Assembly (NCBI GenBank): GCA_052386745.1 | Contig: JBQTJW010000013.1 | Span: 11,219 to 75,218, forward strand | Source of the DNA: Panacagrimonas sp052386745 | GTDB lineage: Bacteria > Pseudomonadota > Gammaproteobacteria > Nevskiales > Nevskiaceae | DNA length: 64,000 nucleotides | Reading direction: 5' to 3' | In this document: positions 18,136 to 26,392 of the stretch, piece by piece | How the letters are laid out: each line of letters begins with the position of its first letter | Numbering within the stretch: the first letter of the stretch is position 1 | Notes under the pieces: model-generated | The model's database searches: none | What the model was told of the DNA's origin: nothing | What the model saw: the letters and a program-made list of their open reading frames with translations, nothing else | Translations under genes and position numbers: made by a program

Positions 18136-19104
18136 TCAATTTTCCGGCGGCACGGCCGGCATCACCTTGTTGCGTTCTGAGAGCAGCAGGATGCCGATGG
18201 TCACCAGCGCCGTGCCCAGCAGCTGGATCGCGGACACCGGCTCATCCAGCAGGTGCGCGGCCACGAACAGCGTGGCGATGGGCCCGATCATGCTGGCCTG
18301 CGCGGCGTGCCCGGCACCGATCCGCTGCACCGCGATCATGGTCATGAACACCGGCACCGCGGTGCCGATCGAGCCATTCATCAGCGAGATCCACCAGGTG
18401 TAGTCGCTCTGCTGGAACAGCGTCGGGAACGGCCGCAGCACCGCGTACTGCACCAGGCAGGCGATGCACGACACGCTCATGGCCAGCGACACCACGCGCA
18501 AGGTGCCCAGGCGCTTCATGAGCTTTTCGGTGAGCAGCAGGTAGATGGCGTAGGTGGTGGCGCTCATGGCCACCAGCGCGCCGCCCAGCAGGGTGCGGCC
18601 GCTGGCGTCGAAGCTCAGCTCGTGCCAGAACACCAGCACGATCCCGAAGTACGCCAGCGCCATCGACAGCCATTGCTTGCGGCTGATGGCGCGGCCGAAG
18701 AACACCAGCCCCAGGACCAGCACCAGCGTGGGCGTGATGAACAGGATCACCCGCTCCAGCCCGGCGGAGATGTATTGCAGGGCCAGGAAATCCAGCATGC
18801 TCGAACCGTAGAAGCCGAGCAGGCCCAGCCCCGTGATGTGGGCCAGGTCGCGAGCGTTGGGGCGCGGTTCGCGGCGCCAGGTCCACACCGCCACCACCGC
18901 GAAGAACGGGGCGGCGAACAGCATGCGCAGCGCGATCACGCTCACCGAGTCCAGCCCGTGGCGGTACAGCAGCTTGACCGCCACCAGCTTGACCGACAGC
19001 AGCACGGCGGCGACGCCGGACAGGATCAGCCCGCTGTTGATGACCGAGGAGGGGAGGGGCGTGGGGCCGGAGCGGGCGGGCACGTCCGAAGCTTGAAGTT
19101 TCAC
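18136..19104 (-). CDS. EamA/DMT-superfamily transporter
   Basis: A 322-residue membrane protein with ten predicted helices arranged as two EamA repeats. The second half includes TYAIYLLLTEKLMKRLG and, at the end, GTALVTIGILLLSERNK. DMT carriers export or exchange metabolites; the substrate is not predictable. Start GTG 19104. A perfect palindrome shared with the fatty-acid-type genes lies 17 bp upstream (19122-19135), which suggests the carrier serves the same catabolic regulon. Confidence 0.85.
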   Translation of the reverse strand: MKLQASDVPARSGPTPLPSSVINSGLILSGVAAVLLSVKLVAVKLLYRHGLDSVSVIALRMLFAAPFFAVVAVWTWRREPRPNARDLAHITGLGLLGFYGSSMLDFLALQYISAGLERVILFITPTLVLVLGLVFFGRAISRKQWLSMALAYFGIVLVFWHELSFDASGRTLLGGALVAMSATTYAIYLLLTEKLMKRLGTLRVVSLAMSVSCIACLVQYAVLRPFPTLFQQSDYTWWISLMNGSIGTAVPVFMTMIAVQRIGAGHAAQASMIGPIATLFVAAHLLDEPVSAIQLLGTALVTIGILLLSERNKVMPAVPPEN

Positions 19105-19121
19105 GGGGCCAAGTTTACTGT

Positions 19122-19135
19122 CTAACGACCGTTAG
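19122..19135. promoter_or_regulatory. palindromic operator CTAACG-AC-CGTTAG
   Basis: Perfect 6-bp arms around 2 bp, directly upstream of a TAAACT-like minus-strand -10 (19112-19117 complement) and of the transporter GTG. The flanks (ACTGTC before, AGGAACAGG after) resemble those of the site at 29103-29116. It fits the size and symmetry of a TetR-family operator. Confidence 0.6.
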
Positions 19136-19312
19136 GAACAGGAAGCGGCCGGCGCGAATTGGGCGCGGAATGGGCGCGGAACGGGCCGGGTTCCACCGCT
19201 CCTCCGAAGGCTCGGCGCGGGTCCGTTCTGCTACTGTTCAAGGCGCGAATGCCGCCCCCGAAGCAGGGTCGGCTCACATCCACACATCCGTGTCTGGCGA
19301 GGAGAAAAAATC

Positions 19313-19747
19313 ATGAGCGAATCCGATACCTACCCCGGCAGCTGCTTCTGCGGCGCGGTCAAGTTCACCGTGACCGGCGCGCCGGTGGCCATGGGCTACT
19401 GCCACTGCGAGTCCTGCCGCAGCTGGTCGGCCAGCCCGGTCAACGCCTTCAGCCTGTGGGCGCCGAGCGCGGTACGCATCACCCAGGGCGCGGACAACAT
19501 CGGCAGCTACCACAAGACCGAGCAGAGCTATCGCAAGTGGTGCAAGACCTGCGGCGGCCACGTGTTTTCGGAACATCCCGGGTTCGGCCTCACCGACGTC
19601 TACGCCGGCGTCATTCCCAGCTTCAAGTTCCAGCCGGCTCTGCACGTGCACTATGGCGAGAGCACGCTGCCCATCCGCGACGGCCTGCCGAAGATGAAGG
19701 ATATGCCCGCCGAAATGGGCGGCTCCGGCGTGACGCTGCCGGAATGA
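19313..19747 (+). CDS. GFA-family (glutathione-dependent formaldehyde-activating/CENP-V-like) zinc protein
   Basis: A 144-residue protein with the GFA zinc cysteines: SCFCGAVKF, YCHCESCRSW and KTCGGHVFSEHPGFG. The family includes formaldehyde-glutathione adduct enzymes, but most members have unknown substrates. GAGGAG about 9 bp before ATG 19313 supports the start. It is on the opposite strand to the transporter and 209 bp away. Confidence 0.9.
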   Translation: MSESDTYPGSCFCGAVKFTVTGAPVAMGYCHCESCRSWSASPVNAFSLWAPSAVRITQGADNIGSYHKTEQSYRKWCKTCGGHVFSEHPGFGLTDVYAGVIPSFKFQPALHVHYGESTLPIRDGLPKMKDMPAEMGGSGVTLPE

Positions 19748-19784
19748 GTCGAGGTTTCAGATCGCCCTCATCCAGGCCGGGCAG

Positions 19785-20651
19785 ATGAACCCAGCCGCAT
19801 CTCGGGCGAGCGGGCCCAGTTCTGCGCGCGCCCTGCGCGTCACGCGCTGGAGCGGATCGGTGGGCGCGCTGATCGAGGGCGTGGACCTTGCCACCGGGCT
19901 CGATCCGGTGACGGTGGCAGACATCCGCGCCGCGCTGCTCGCGCACGGCGTGGTGTTTTTCCAGGAGCAATCGCTGTCGCCGCAGCAGCTGGTGCAGGTG
20001 GCGCGCTGTTTCGGCGAGCCCATGCACTACCCGCAGCTGCCGGGCCTGCCCGAGGCGCCACTGGTGACGGCGGTGCTCAAGCGCGAGCAGGAAAAGGAGG
20101 CGTTCGGCGGCGTGTGGCACTCCGACACCACCTACCTGCAAACGCCGCCGATGGCGACGCTGCTCTACGGCGTCGAGGTTCCGCCGCAGGGTGGCGACAC
20201 GCTGTTCGCCAACCAGTACCTGGCCTACGAGAACCTCTCGGCCGGGCTCAGGCAGACCCTGCGCGGCCTGCGCGGGCTGAGCTCGTCGGCCAAGGCCGAG
20301 GTCTCGCGCACGCGTGAGGATCGCCTGCGCGAAATCGGCCGCGACGCGGTGACGCTGGAGGCCGAGCACCCCATCGTGCGAACGCACCCGGAAACCGGGC
20401 GCCAGGCGCTGTACGTCAACGTGGCGCACACCCGGCTGATCTGTGGATGGACCGAGGACGAGAGCCGCGGCCTGCTCGAGTATCTTTTCTCGCAGCAGAC
20501 GCGGCCCGAGTACACCTGCCGCTGGCGCTGGTCGCCGGGCGCGCTCGCCATCTGGGACAACCGCTGCGTGCAGCACCTGCCGGTGAACGATTACCACGGC
20601 CACCGGCGCCTGATGCACCGCGTGACCCTGGTGGGTGACGTTCCGGTCTAG
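19785..20651 (+). CDS. TauD/TfdA-family Fe(II)/2-oxoglutarate dioxygenase
   Basis: A 288-residue dioxygenase. GALIEGVDLA is the family N-terminal motif, WHSDTTYL carries the first iron His and Asp, PPQGGDTLFANQYLAYE follows, and the distal His and 2-oxoglutarate Arg are in QHLPVNDYHGHRRLMHRVTL. Such enzymes hydroxylate taurine, aryloxyalkanoates, carnitine precursors and similar compounds. The substrate is unknown; a hydroxylation feeding the nearby catabolic genes is possible. It follows the GFA gene by 37 bp. Confidence 0.88.
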   Translation: MNPAASRASGPSSARALRVTRWSGSVGALIEGVDLATGLDPVTVADIRAALLAHGVVFFQEQSLSPQQLVQVARCFGEPMHYPQLPGLPEAPLVTAVLKREQEKEAFGGVWHSDTTYLQTPPMATLLYGVEVPPQGGDTLFANQYLAYENLSAGLRQTLRGLRGLSSSAKAEVSRTREDRLREIGRDAVTLEAEHPIVRTHPETGRQALYVNVAHTRLICGWTEDESRGLLEYLFSQQTRPEYTCRWRWSPGALAIWDNRCVQHLPVNDYHGHRRLMHRVTLVGDVPV

Positions 20652-20717
20652 CTTTTTCGCACGCGCCGCGCACGGTGCGGCAACACGAAATCCATCAACT
20701 ACCTGGACAGCACGCAC

Positions 20718-21479
20718 ATGAGACTGGGCAGCGTCGAATTCGAGAAACGCGGGCGCGTGGCGATCGTCACGCTGGACGAACCGGGCAAGCTCAACGCGCT
20801 GTCCGCCGGCATCCGCCAGGGCGTGACTGAAAGCCTGGCGCTGATCGAGGCCGATCCCGAGATTCGCGTCGGCATCCTCACCGGCAGCGGCGACAAGTCG
20901 TTCTCTGCCGGCGCCGACATCAGCGGTTTCGACTTCACGCCGGAGGCGGTGCGGAAATTCCTGGCCGACATCATCACCTTCCTGTCGTCACCGGAGTCCT
21001 GTTCCAAGCCGCTGATCGCGGCGGTCAACGGCTACTGCTTCGGCGGCGGCTTCGAGCTGGCCATCGCCTGCGATTTCGTGCTGGCCTCGGATCGCGCCAA
21101 GTTCGGCGTGCCAGAGATCCAGCTCGGCCTGCTGCCGGGGTTCGCGCTGGTGCGGCTGACCGAGCTGGTGGGGCGCGCCAAGGCCAAGGAGATGTCGATG
21201 ATCGGCGATCCGGTTTCCGCCGACGAAGCGGTGCGCATCGGCCTCGCACTGCGCAGCGTCGAGCACGCCAGGCTGATGGACGAGGCGCTGGCGATGGCCG
21301 AGAAGATCGCCTCGCGCCCGGCCATGGCGGTGCGCATGGCCAAGAGCTTCTACAACCGTGGCCTCGGCGGCGACGACCTGCGCTACACGCGCGACGCCTT
21401 TCCGTTCCTGTTCCTGACGCCGGATGCGCAGGAGGGCGTCACCGCCTTCCGAGAGAAGCGCAAGCCGCGCTTCGAATGA
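20718..21479 (+). CDS. enoyl-CoA hydratase/isomerase family protein
   Basis: A 253-residue crotonase-fold protein. The first oxyanion-hole region is KSFSAGADISGFD and the second NGYCFGGGFELAIACD; FGVPEIQLGLLPGFALVRLTELVG holds the segment where hydratases carry the second acidic residue (ELGLLPG-type). It ends in AFREKRKPRF, normal for the family. It probably hydrates a 2-enoyl-CoA. The citryl-CoA-lyase-like gene follows 37 bp later. Confidence 0.88.
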   Translation: MRLGSVEFEKRGRVAIVTLDEPGKLNALSAGIRQGVTESLALIEADPEIRVGILTGSGDKSFSAGADISGFDFTPEAVRKFLADIITFLSSPESCSKPLIAAVNGYCFGGGFELAIACDFVLASDRAKFGVPEIQLGLLPGFALVRLTELVGRAKAKEMSMIGDPVSADEAVRIGLALRSVEHARLMDEALAMAEKIASRPAMAVRMAKSFYNRGLGGDDLRYTRDAFPFLFLTPDAQEGVTAFREKRKPRFE

Positions 21480-21516
21480 TTCCCCTCCAATTTCCGCATC
21501 ACGCCGAGGCCTCCGC

Positions 21517-22314
21517 ATGAGTTCCAAGCGCAAGCCCATTCGCACCGACATGGGCTTTTCCACCGCCGACCGCATCGTCGCGCGCGGCCACGACCTGCCG
21601 GGCGAACTGCTGGGCCGGATCAACCTCGGCGACATGGCCTTCCTGGAAATGATGGGCCGCATCCCGAGCGCGCAGGAATCGGTGCTGTTCAACGCGCTGG
21701 CGGTGACCCTGGTGGAGCACGGCCTGACGCCCAGCGCGCTCGCCGCGCGCATGACCTATACCGGCGCGCCGGAATCGATCCAGGGCGCGGTGGCGGCGGG
21801 GCTGGGCGGGCTGGGCACGGTGTTCGTCGGCACCACCGAAGGCTCCGCGAAGTTCCTGCAGGAGGCCATTCCGGACCGCGCCAATCCCGGCCCGCTGGAC
21901 GAGCTGGCCTCGCAGATCGTGGCCGACTGGCACGGGCGCAAGGCCATCATCCCCGGCCTGGGCCACCCGGTGCACAAGCCGATCGATCCGCGCACGCCGC
22001 GGCTGTTTGCCATCGCGCGCGAGCAGGGATTTGACGGCCCATACATCCGCCTCATGCAGCGCGTGGCCGACGAGGCGGCGCGGGTCTACGGCAAGGTGCT
22101 GCCGATCAACGCCACCGGCGCCATCGGCGCCTGCTGCTCGGAGCTGGGCATTGCCTGGACCGCCTGCCGCGGTATCGGCGTGTTCGCGCGCGCCATCGGC
22201 CTGGTGGGCCACATCATGGAAGAAATGCGCGCACCCATCGCGCGTGAAATCTGGACCCGCGCCGAGGACGAGGCGCGCGATCACGCGCTGGAAGACGAGA
22301 AGCGCAGCGGTTAG
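21517..22314 (+). CDS. citryl-CoA lyase-like / citrate-synthase-fold protein
   Basis: A 265-residue protein, far shorter than citrate synthase (about 430 aa), matching the stand-alone citryl-CoA lyase-type family. GLGHPVHKPIDPRTPRL contains the catalytic His of the GHP motif, and the end (ITAWTACRGIGVFARAIGLVGHIMEE-like) matches the citrate synthase C-terminus with its Arg and Asp region. It may cleave or form a C-C bond between acetyl-CoA and an oxo acid. ATG 21517 was preferred to longer upstream frames that run into the hydratase gene. Confidence 0.75.
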   Translation: MSSKRKPIRTDMGFSTADRIVARGHDLPGELLGRINLGDMAFLEMMGRIPSAQESVLFNALAVTLVEHGLTPSALAARMTYTGAPESIQGAVAAGLGGLGTVFVGTTEGSAKFLQEAIPDRANPGPLDELASQIVADWHGRKAIIPGLGHPVHKPIDPRTPRLFAIAREQGFDGPYIRLMQRVADEAARVYGKVLPINATGAIGACCSELGIAWTACRGIGVFARAIGLVGHIMEEMRAPIAREIWTRAEDEARDHALEDEKRSG

Positions 22315-22322
22315 CCCTGCGG

Positions 22323-22889
22323 CTAGATCTTTTCCTGGAACTCGCTGGGGTCGGCAATCGGTCCCAGGTCCAGCGCGTGCGGGGCGCTGCGGCCGTTGCG
22401 GCGATCGTCGAAGAAGAATTTCAGCGCGTGCACGACGCTGGAAAAGGCCAGGGCGTCCCAGGGGATCTCGGCCTCGGCCAGCAGCTCGATCTCGCTGCTC
22501 TCGGCGGTGGATTGCGCGGGCGGGCTGAGCAGGCGGCCGCGGTAGATCAGGTACACTTGGCTGATCTGCGGCACGTCGATCACCGCCAGCAGGCCGCTGG
22601 TTTCGACCCTGGCGCCGGACTCTTCCTCGGTTTCCCGGCGCGCGCCTTCGGCGCTGGCCTCGCCGCATTCGAGGTAGCCGGCGGGAAACGTCCACTGGCC
22701 CAGCCGCGGGCGGATGCGGCGGCGGCAGAGCAGGATGCGGCCGTCGTCGTTCTCGGCTACGCAGCCGACCACGATCTTGGGATTGCTGTAGTGCACGCGC
22801 TTGCAGGCGGTGCAGACCAGGCGCTCGATGTGCTCGCCGGGCAATTGCCGCAGGCTCAGCGATCCCCCGCAGGCGCCGCAGAATTTCAT
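22323..22889 (-). CDS. NUDIX hydrolase with N-terminal zinc ribbon
   Basis: A 188-residue protein. A four-Cys zinc ribbon (FCGACGG and LVCTACKRVHY) precedes the NUDIX fold, whose box GYLECGEASAEGARRETEEESG fits GX5EX7REUXEEXGU. Such proteins hydrolyse ADP-ribose, NADH or related nucleotides. The minus-strand stop is 8 bp from the convergent citryl-CoA-lyase-like gene. Confidence 0.9.
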   Translation of the reverse strand: MKFCGACGGSLSLRQLPGEHIERLVCTACKRVHYSNPKIVVGCVAENDDGRILLCRRRIRPRLGQWTFPAGYLECGEASAEGARRETEEESGARVETSGLLAVIDVPQISQVYLIYRGRLLSPPAQSTAESSEIELLAEAEIPWDALAFSSVVHALKFFFDDRRNGRSAPHALDLGPIADPSEFQEKI

Positions 22890-22910
22890 GGCTGCGATCC
22901 TCGTCGGCTC

Positions 22911-23516
22911 TCAGGCCTGGCCGGATTTCTGCGCATTCAGCGCGCGGCTCATGTTGACGAATTCCATCACCTGCGCGGCCACGGTCCGGATCTGCGCCGC
23001 GTCGCGCGCATCGATGCAGTCGCCGGCGTCGTCGAACAGTCTCCCGGCGGAGTTGAGCGCGGCGCCGAACGGCGTGGGCCAGCCGCGCATGGCGTGGATG
23101 ATGGCGCGCAGGGAACTGAGCGTGGTGCCCGCCGCCTGCCAGCCCGCGGCGGTGATGATGGTGCCCACCGGGCGGCCGTGGAAATACGGCACGGGCTTGT
23201 TGGCCAGCGATTCCAGGCTGTCCAGCGCGTTCTTCACCAGGCCCGAGATGGCGCCGTGGTAGCCGGGGCTGGCGATGATGATGCCTTCGCAGCGCTCGAC
23301 GGCGTCGGCCAGCTCGGCCTGCTCCGGCGTCAGCGCCGCGGCGCCAGGGCTGAACGAGGGCAGGGCGGCCAGCGTGAGGCCGCCGAACAGGCGCGTCTCG
23401 GCGCCCGCTTCAGCCGCGGCCTGCAGGGCGATCACCAGCGCGCGCTCGGTCCCCGAGCCGACGCGGCTGGTGCCGCCAATGCCGATGACCAGGGGTTTGG
23501 ACACGCTCGTCGTCAT
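22911..23516 (-). CDS. NADPH-dependent FMN reductase family protein
   Basis: A 201-residue flavodoxin-like reductase. GIGGTSRVGSGTERAL is the FMN-phosphate-binding loop and IIIASPGYHGAISGLVKNALDSLE the second FMN motif (PxYxxxxxxxLKNALD-type). ATG 23516 has AAGGAGA 7 bp upstream, better than longer frames. It is divergent from a luciferase-like monooxygenase that needs reduced FMN, and is a natural supplier for it. The NUDIX gene follows downstream. Confidence 0.9.
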   Translation of the reverse strand: MTTSVSKPLVIGIGGTSRVGSGTERALVIALQAAAEAGAETRLFGGLTLAALPSFSPGAAALTPEQAELADAVERCEGIIIASPGYHGAISGLVKNALDSLESLANKPVPYFHGRPVGTIITAAGWQAAGTTLSSLRAIIHAMRGWPTPFGAALNSAGRLFDDAGDCIDARDAAQIRTVAAQVMEFVNMSRALNAQKSGQA

Positions 23517-23871
23517 GGTCGGGTCTCCTTGGTTCTTGCGGGGTGCCGGCCGTGCCGGATTCCGCGCGTCTCTTCCAGTGGGTGGGCACGCGTGACGGCT
23601 GTCCGCGTGCATCGAAATAATGGTCCACAAGACTACTGCAAACGATCGCCGGAAAGGCGCCATCGCGGGCCGGGAAGCGGTCAGATTGCGCGTGCTGCTG
23701 GCGTTCCGATCCCAGTCTGGTCAAGCCAACATCAGTTTGCTAAGGTCAAAAAATAATATCAGCGCGTCGTCTCCTGGGTGCGGCCACCGCGGCGCACGCG
23801 CAGCTGCGGCGAACGCCACGACCGATCTAAACGACCGATCTATACGACGGATCTAACCGGAGGAGCGCACC
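23517..23871. other. divergent promoter region between FMN reductase and luciferase-like monooxygenase
   Basis: No gene supported. It contains an AT-rich patch at about 23733-23762 and three imperfect 13-bp tandem repeats at 23823-23861 that run into the monooxygenase ribosome-binding site. Both flanking genes start outward from here. Confidence 0.6.
23823..23861 (+). repeat. three tandem 13-bp repeats overlapping a ribosome-binding site
   Basis: CGATCTAAACGAC (23823-23835), CGATCTATACGAC (23836-23848) and GGATCTAACCGGA (23849-23861) lie head to tail; the last overlaps the GGAGGAG that serves the GTG at 23872. Likely operator repeats or a translational control element. Confidence 0.6.
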
Positions 23872-25071
23872 GTGAAAATTGGAAATTTCTACCTGCCGTC
23901 CATTGGCACCAAGGCCGAGCTGCAGCAGGGCATGGCCGGCCGCCGCACCGACCTGTACCAGCGCATGCTCAAGAACCTGCTGGAGCAGGCGCAGTATCAG
24001 GACGCGCATGGCTACTGGGGCATCGCCTTCACCGAGCACCATTTCCACATCGAGGGCGAGGAAGTCTCGAACAACCCGGTCCTGCTCGACACCTACATCG
24101 GCCTGCAGACCAAGAACCTGATGGTCGGGCAGCTTGGCATCGTGCTGCCCTGCGCCAACCCGCTGCGCGTGGCGGAGGACATCGCCATGCTCGACCAGAT
24201 GACGCAGGGCCGCGCCTTCGCCGGCTTTGCCCGCGGCTACCAGCCGCGCTGGGTCAACACCCTGGGCCAGCACTACAAGGGCATGGCCGATTCCAGCGAC
24301 GCGGTGGCGCACGACAAGCTGCGCCGCGAGCTGTACGAGGAGCACTGGGAAATCGTGGTGAAGGCCTGGACCAACCCCACGTTCAGTCATTACGGCAAGC
24401 ACTGGCAGATTCCCACCAAGAACACCTACTGGCCGGCGCACGACGTGACCCGCAAGTACGGCCGCGGCGTGGACGAGAACGGCATCCTGCTGGAAGTGGG
24501 CACCACGCCGGAGACCTACCAGAAGCCGCACCCGAAGATGTTCCAGCCCTTCAGTTTCTCCGAGTCTTCGGTTAAGTGGGCGACTTCGCACGGCGCCACG
24601 CCCATCACCATCATCTGCGACGTGGAGTCCTGCAAGGGCCAGTTCCGCGCGGCCCAGGAAGGCGGCGAACTGGCCGGCCGCAAGCTCAAGTTCGGCGAAA
24701 GCGTGGGCATGACGCGCGAGGTCATCTGCGCCGATACCGATGCGGAGGCCATGGCACTCGCGCGCGAGTCCGGCAGCTTCATCTGGAACACCTTCTTCCA
24801 GCCCTTCGGCTTCCAGGCCGCGCTGGCGCGCAAGGGCGAAGATCCGAACAGCATCCCGGCGACGTTCGAGTCCATGATCGAGCGCGGCCTGACCATCGCC
24901 GGCAGCCCCGACACGGTCAATCGCGCGCTGGAAAAGCTGTTCAAGGAACTGCCGGCGGAATATTTCTTCAACTACCAGTACAACGAGTTGGTACCGCAGA
25001 AGGCCGCCATGCGCAGCCACGAGCTGCTCACCACCAAGGTGTATCCGAACTTCACCGATGCCATTCGCTGA
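23872..25071 (+). CDS. LLM-class flavin-dependent monooxygenase (luciferase-like)
   Basis: A 399-residue TIM-barrel flavoprotein of the bacterial-luciferase superfamily. YWGIAFTEHHFHIEGEE matches the conserved TEHH region; the segments VGQLGIVLPCANPLRVAEDIAMLDQMTQGRAF and GFARGYQPRWVNTLG match the flavin-binding core, and GSPDTVNRALEKLF the C-terminus. These enzymes use FMNH2 from a separate reductase. GTG 23872 has GGAGGAG 6 bp upstream. It heads the long plus-strand catabolic run, though a hairpin follows its stop. Confidence 0.9.
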   Translation: MKIGNFYLPSIGTKAELQQGMAGRRTDLYQRMLKNLLEQAQYQDAHGYWGIAFTEHHFHIEGEEVSNNPVLLDTYIGLQTKNLMVGQLGIVLPCANPLRVAEDIAMLDQMTQGRAFAGFARGYQPRWVNTLGQHYKGMADSSDAVAHDKLRRELYEEHWEIVVKAWTNPTFSHYGKHWQIPTKNTYWPAHDVTRKYGRGVDENGILLEVGTTPETYQKPHPKMFQPFSFSESSVKWATSHGATPITIICDVESCKGQFRAAQEGGELAGRKLKFGESVGMTREVICADTDAEAMALARESGSFIWNTFFQPFGFQAALARKGEDPNSIPATFESMIERGLTIAGSPDTVNRALEKLFKELPAEYFFNYQYNELVPQKAAMRSHELLTTKVYPNFTDAIR

Positions 25072-25093
25072 GTCCGCGTCGCGCTGACCACCG

Positions 25094-25113
25094 TCACCCG
25101 GTTCACCGGGTGA
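25094..25113 (+). terminator. hairpin after the luciferase-like gene
   Basis: Arms TCACCCGG (25094-25101) and CCGGGTGA (25106-25113) around TTCA, 23 bp after the stop. A short TTTT occurs further on (25122-25125), so termination is possible but not canonical. Confidence 0.45.
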
Positions 25114-25166
25114 TGGCGCTGTTTTGCCGATGATCCGCGGTCTGGCCGCTGTCCCTGGAAAAAGCC

Positions 25167-26324
25167 ATGCAAGCAACGACTGACTGGAACGCGCTGGACG
25201 ACGAAGACTTCCGCCAGCAGGTGCGCGACTTCCTGCGCCAGAACTATCCCGAGGAGCTGCGCTTCCCCAAGTCCTGGATGCGGCTGACCGAGGCCAGCCA
25301 CTGGTTCACCACCCTGTACAAGAAGGGCTGGCGCGCGCCGCGCTGGCCGGTGAAATACGGCGGCATGGGCCTGGGGCCGGCCAAGATGATGGTGCTGATC
25401 GACGAGTTCGAGCACTACGGCGTGGGCCATACCACCGACATGGGCGTGACCATGGTCGGGCCGCTGCTCATCAACCACGGCAGCGAGGAACAGCGCGCCT
25501 ACTGGCTGCCCAAGATTCTCTCGGGCGAACACATCTGGTGCCAGGGCTACTCCGAACCCAACAGTGGCTCCGACCTTGCCAGCCTGCGCACCGAGGCGGT
25601 GCTGGATGGCGACGAGTTCGTCGTCAACGGACAGAAGACCTGGACCACGCTGGCCCAGGACGCCACGCACATCTTCATGCTGGTGCGCACCGACAAGACG
25701 GTGAAGAAGCAGGAGGGCATCAGCTTCCTGCTGTCGGACATGACCCTTCCCGGCATCGAGCGGCGGCCCATCCTGAACCTCGCCGGGCACGAGGAATTCT
25801 GCGAGTGCTTCTTCCGCGACGTGCGCGTGCCGCGCGCCAACCTGGTGGGGCAGCTCAACCGCGGCTGGACCGCGGCCAAGGCCCTGCTCAGCTTCGAGCG
25901 CATCTTCCTGGGCAGCCCGGCGCAGTGCCAGTACGCCATGGCGCGGCTGGAGGAACTCGCGGTGCAGCGCAACCTCGCTGCGGACCCCGGCTTCATGGAC
26001 GCCTACGCGCGCCTCAAGCTGGACGCGCTCGATCACGTGGCGCTGTACGGCCGCTTCGTGGAGCAGGTGCGGCGCGGCGAGACCCTGGGCGCAGACGTGT
26101 CCATGCTCAAGATCGTCGGCAGCGAGACCTATCAGAAGATCTCGCAGCTGATGGTGGATGCGGCCGGCTGCGCCGGTGGCCTGAAGGACGACGTGGAGCT
26201 GGCCGGCGGCAGTTTCGACTGGCTCACCAACTACTACAGCTCGCGCCCCAGCACCATCTACGGCGGCGCAAGTGAAATCCAGCGCAACGTGCTGTCATCC
26301 GCGGTCCTGGGATTGCCAGCCTGA
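25167..26324 (+). CDS. acyl-CoA dehydrogenase
   Basis: A 385-residue FAD enzyme that forms alpha,beta-double bonds in acyl-CoAs. WCQGYSEPNSGSDLASLRT is the flavin/substrate signature and IYGGASEIQRNVLSSAVLGLP the C-terminal motif. LLSFERIFLGSP contains a Glu at the catalytic position used by isovaleryl-CoA-type dehydrogenases. The N-terminus DWNALDDEDFRQQVRDFLRQ is nearly the same as that of the gene at 31490, so the two are paralogues of the steroid/branched-chain FadE type. An esterase gene follows. Confidence 0.92.
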   Translation: MQATTDWNALDDEDFRQQVRDFLRQNYPEELRFPKSWMRLTEASHWFTTLYKKGWRAPRWPVKYGGMGLGPAKMMVLIDEFEHYGVGHTTDMGVTMVGPLLINHGSEEQRAYWLPKILSGEHIWCQGYSEPNSGSDLASLRTEAVLDGDEFVVNGQKTWTTLAQDATHIFMLVRTDKTVKKQEGISFLLSDMTLPGIERRPILNLAGHEEFCECFFRDVRVPRANLVGQLNRGWTAAKALLSFERIFLGSPAQCQYAMARLEELAVQRNLAADPGFMDAYARLKLDALDHVALYGRFVEQVRRGETLGADVSMLKIVGSETYQKISQLMVDAAGCAGGLKDDVELAGGSFDWLTNYYSSRPSTIYGGASEIQRNVLSSAVLGLPA

Positions 26325-26341
26325 GATTCCGCAGCAACACC

Positions 26342-26364
26342 TTGGCCGCCTTCCGGGCGGCCAA
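26342..26364 (+). terminator. intercistronic hairpin after acyl-CoA dehydrogenase
   Basis: Arms TTGGCCGCC (26342-26350) and GGCGGCCAA (26356-26364), 5-base loop, 17 bp after the stop. No T run follows, so it may protect or attenuate the mRNA rather than terminate it. Confidence 0.4.
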
Positions 26365-26392
26365 TTAACCCCAACCCAACGAGAAGCTTCCA

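Noticed and set aside
23620..23856. 78-codon plus-strand frame before the luciferase-like gene
   Set aside because: Covers the divergent promoter region and tandem repeats, composition is not protein-like, no start signal.
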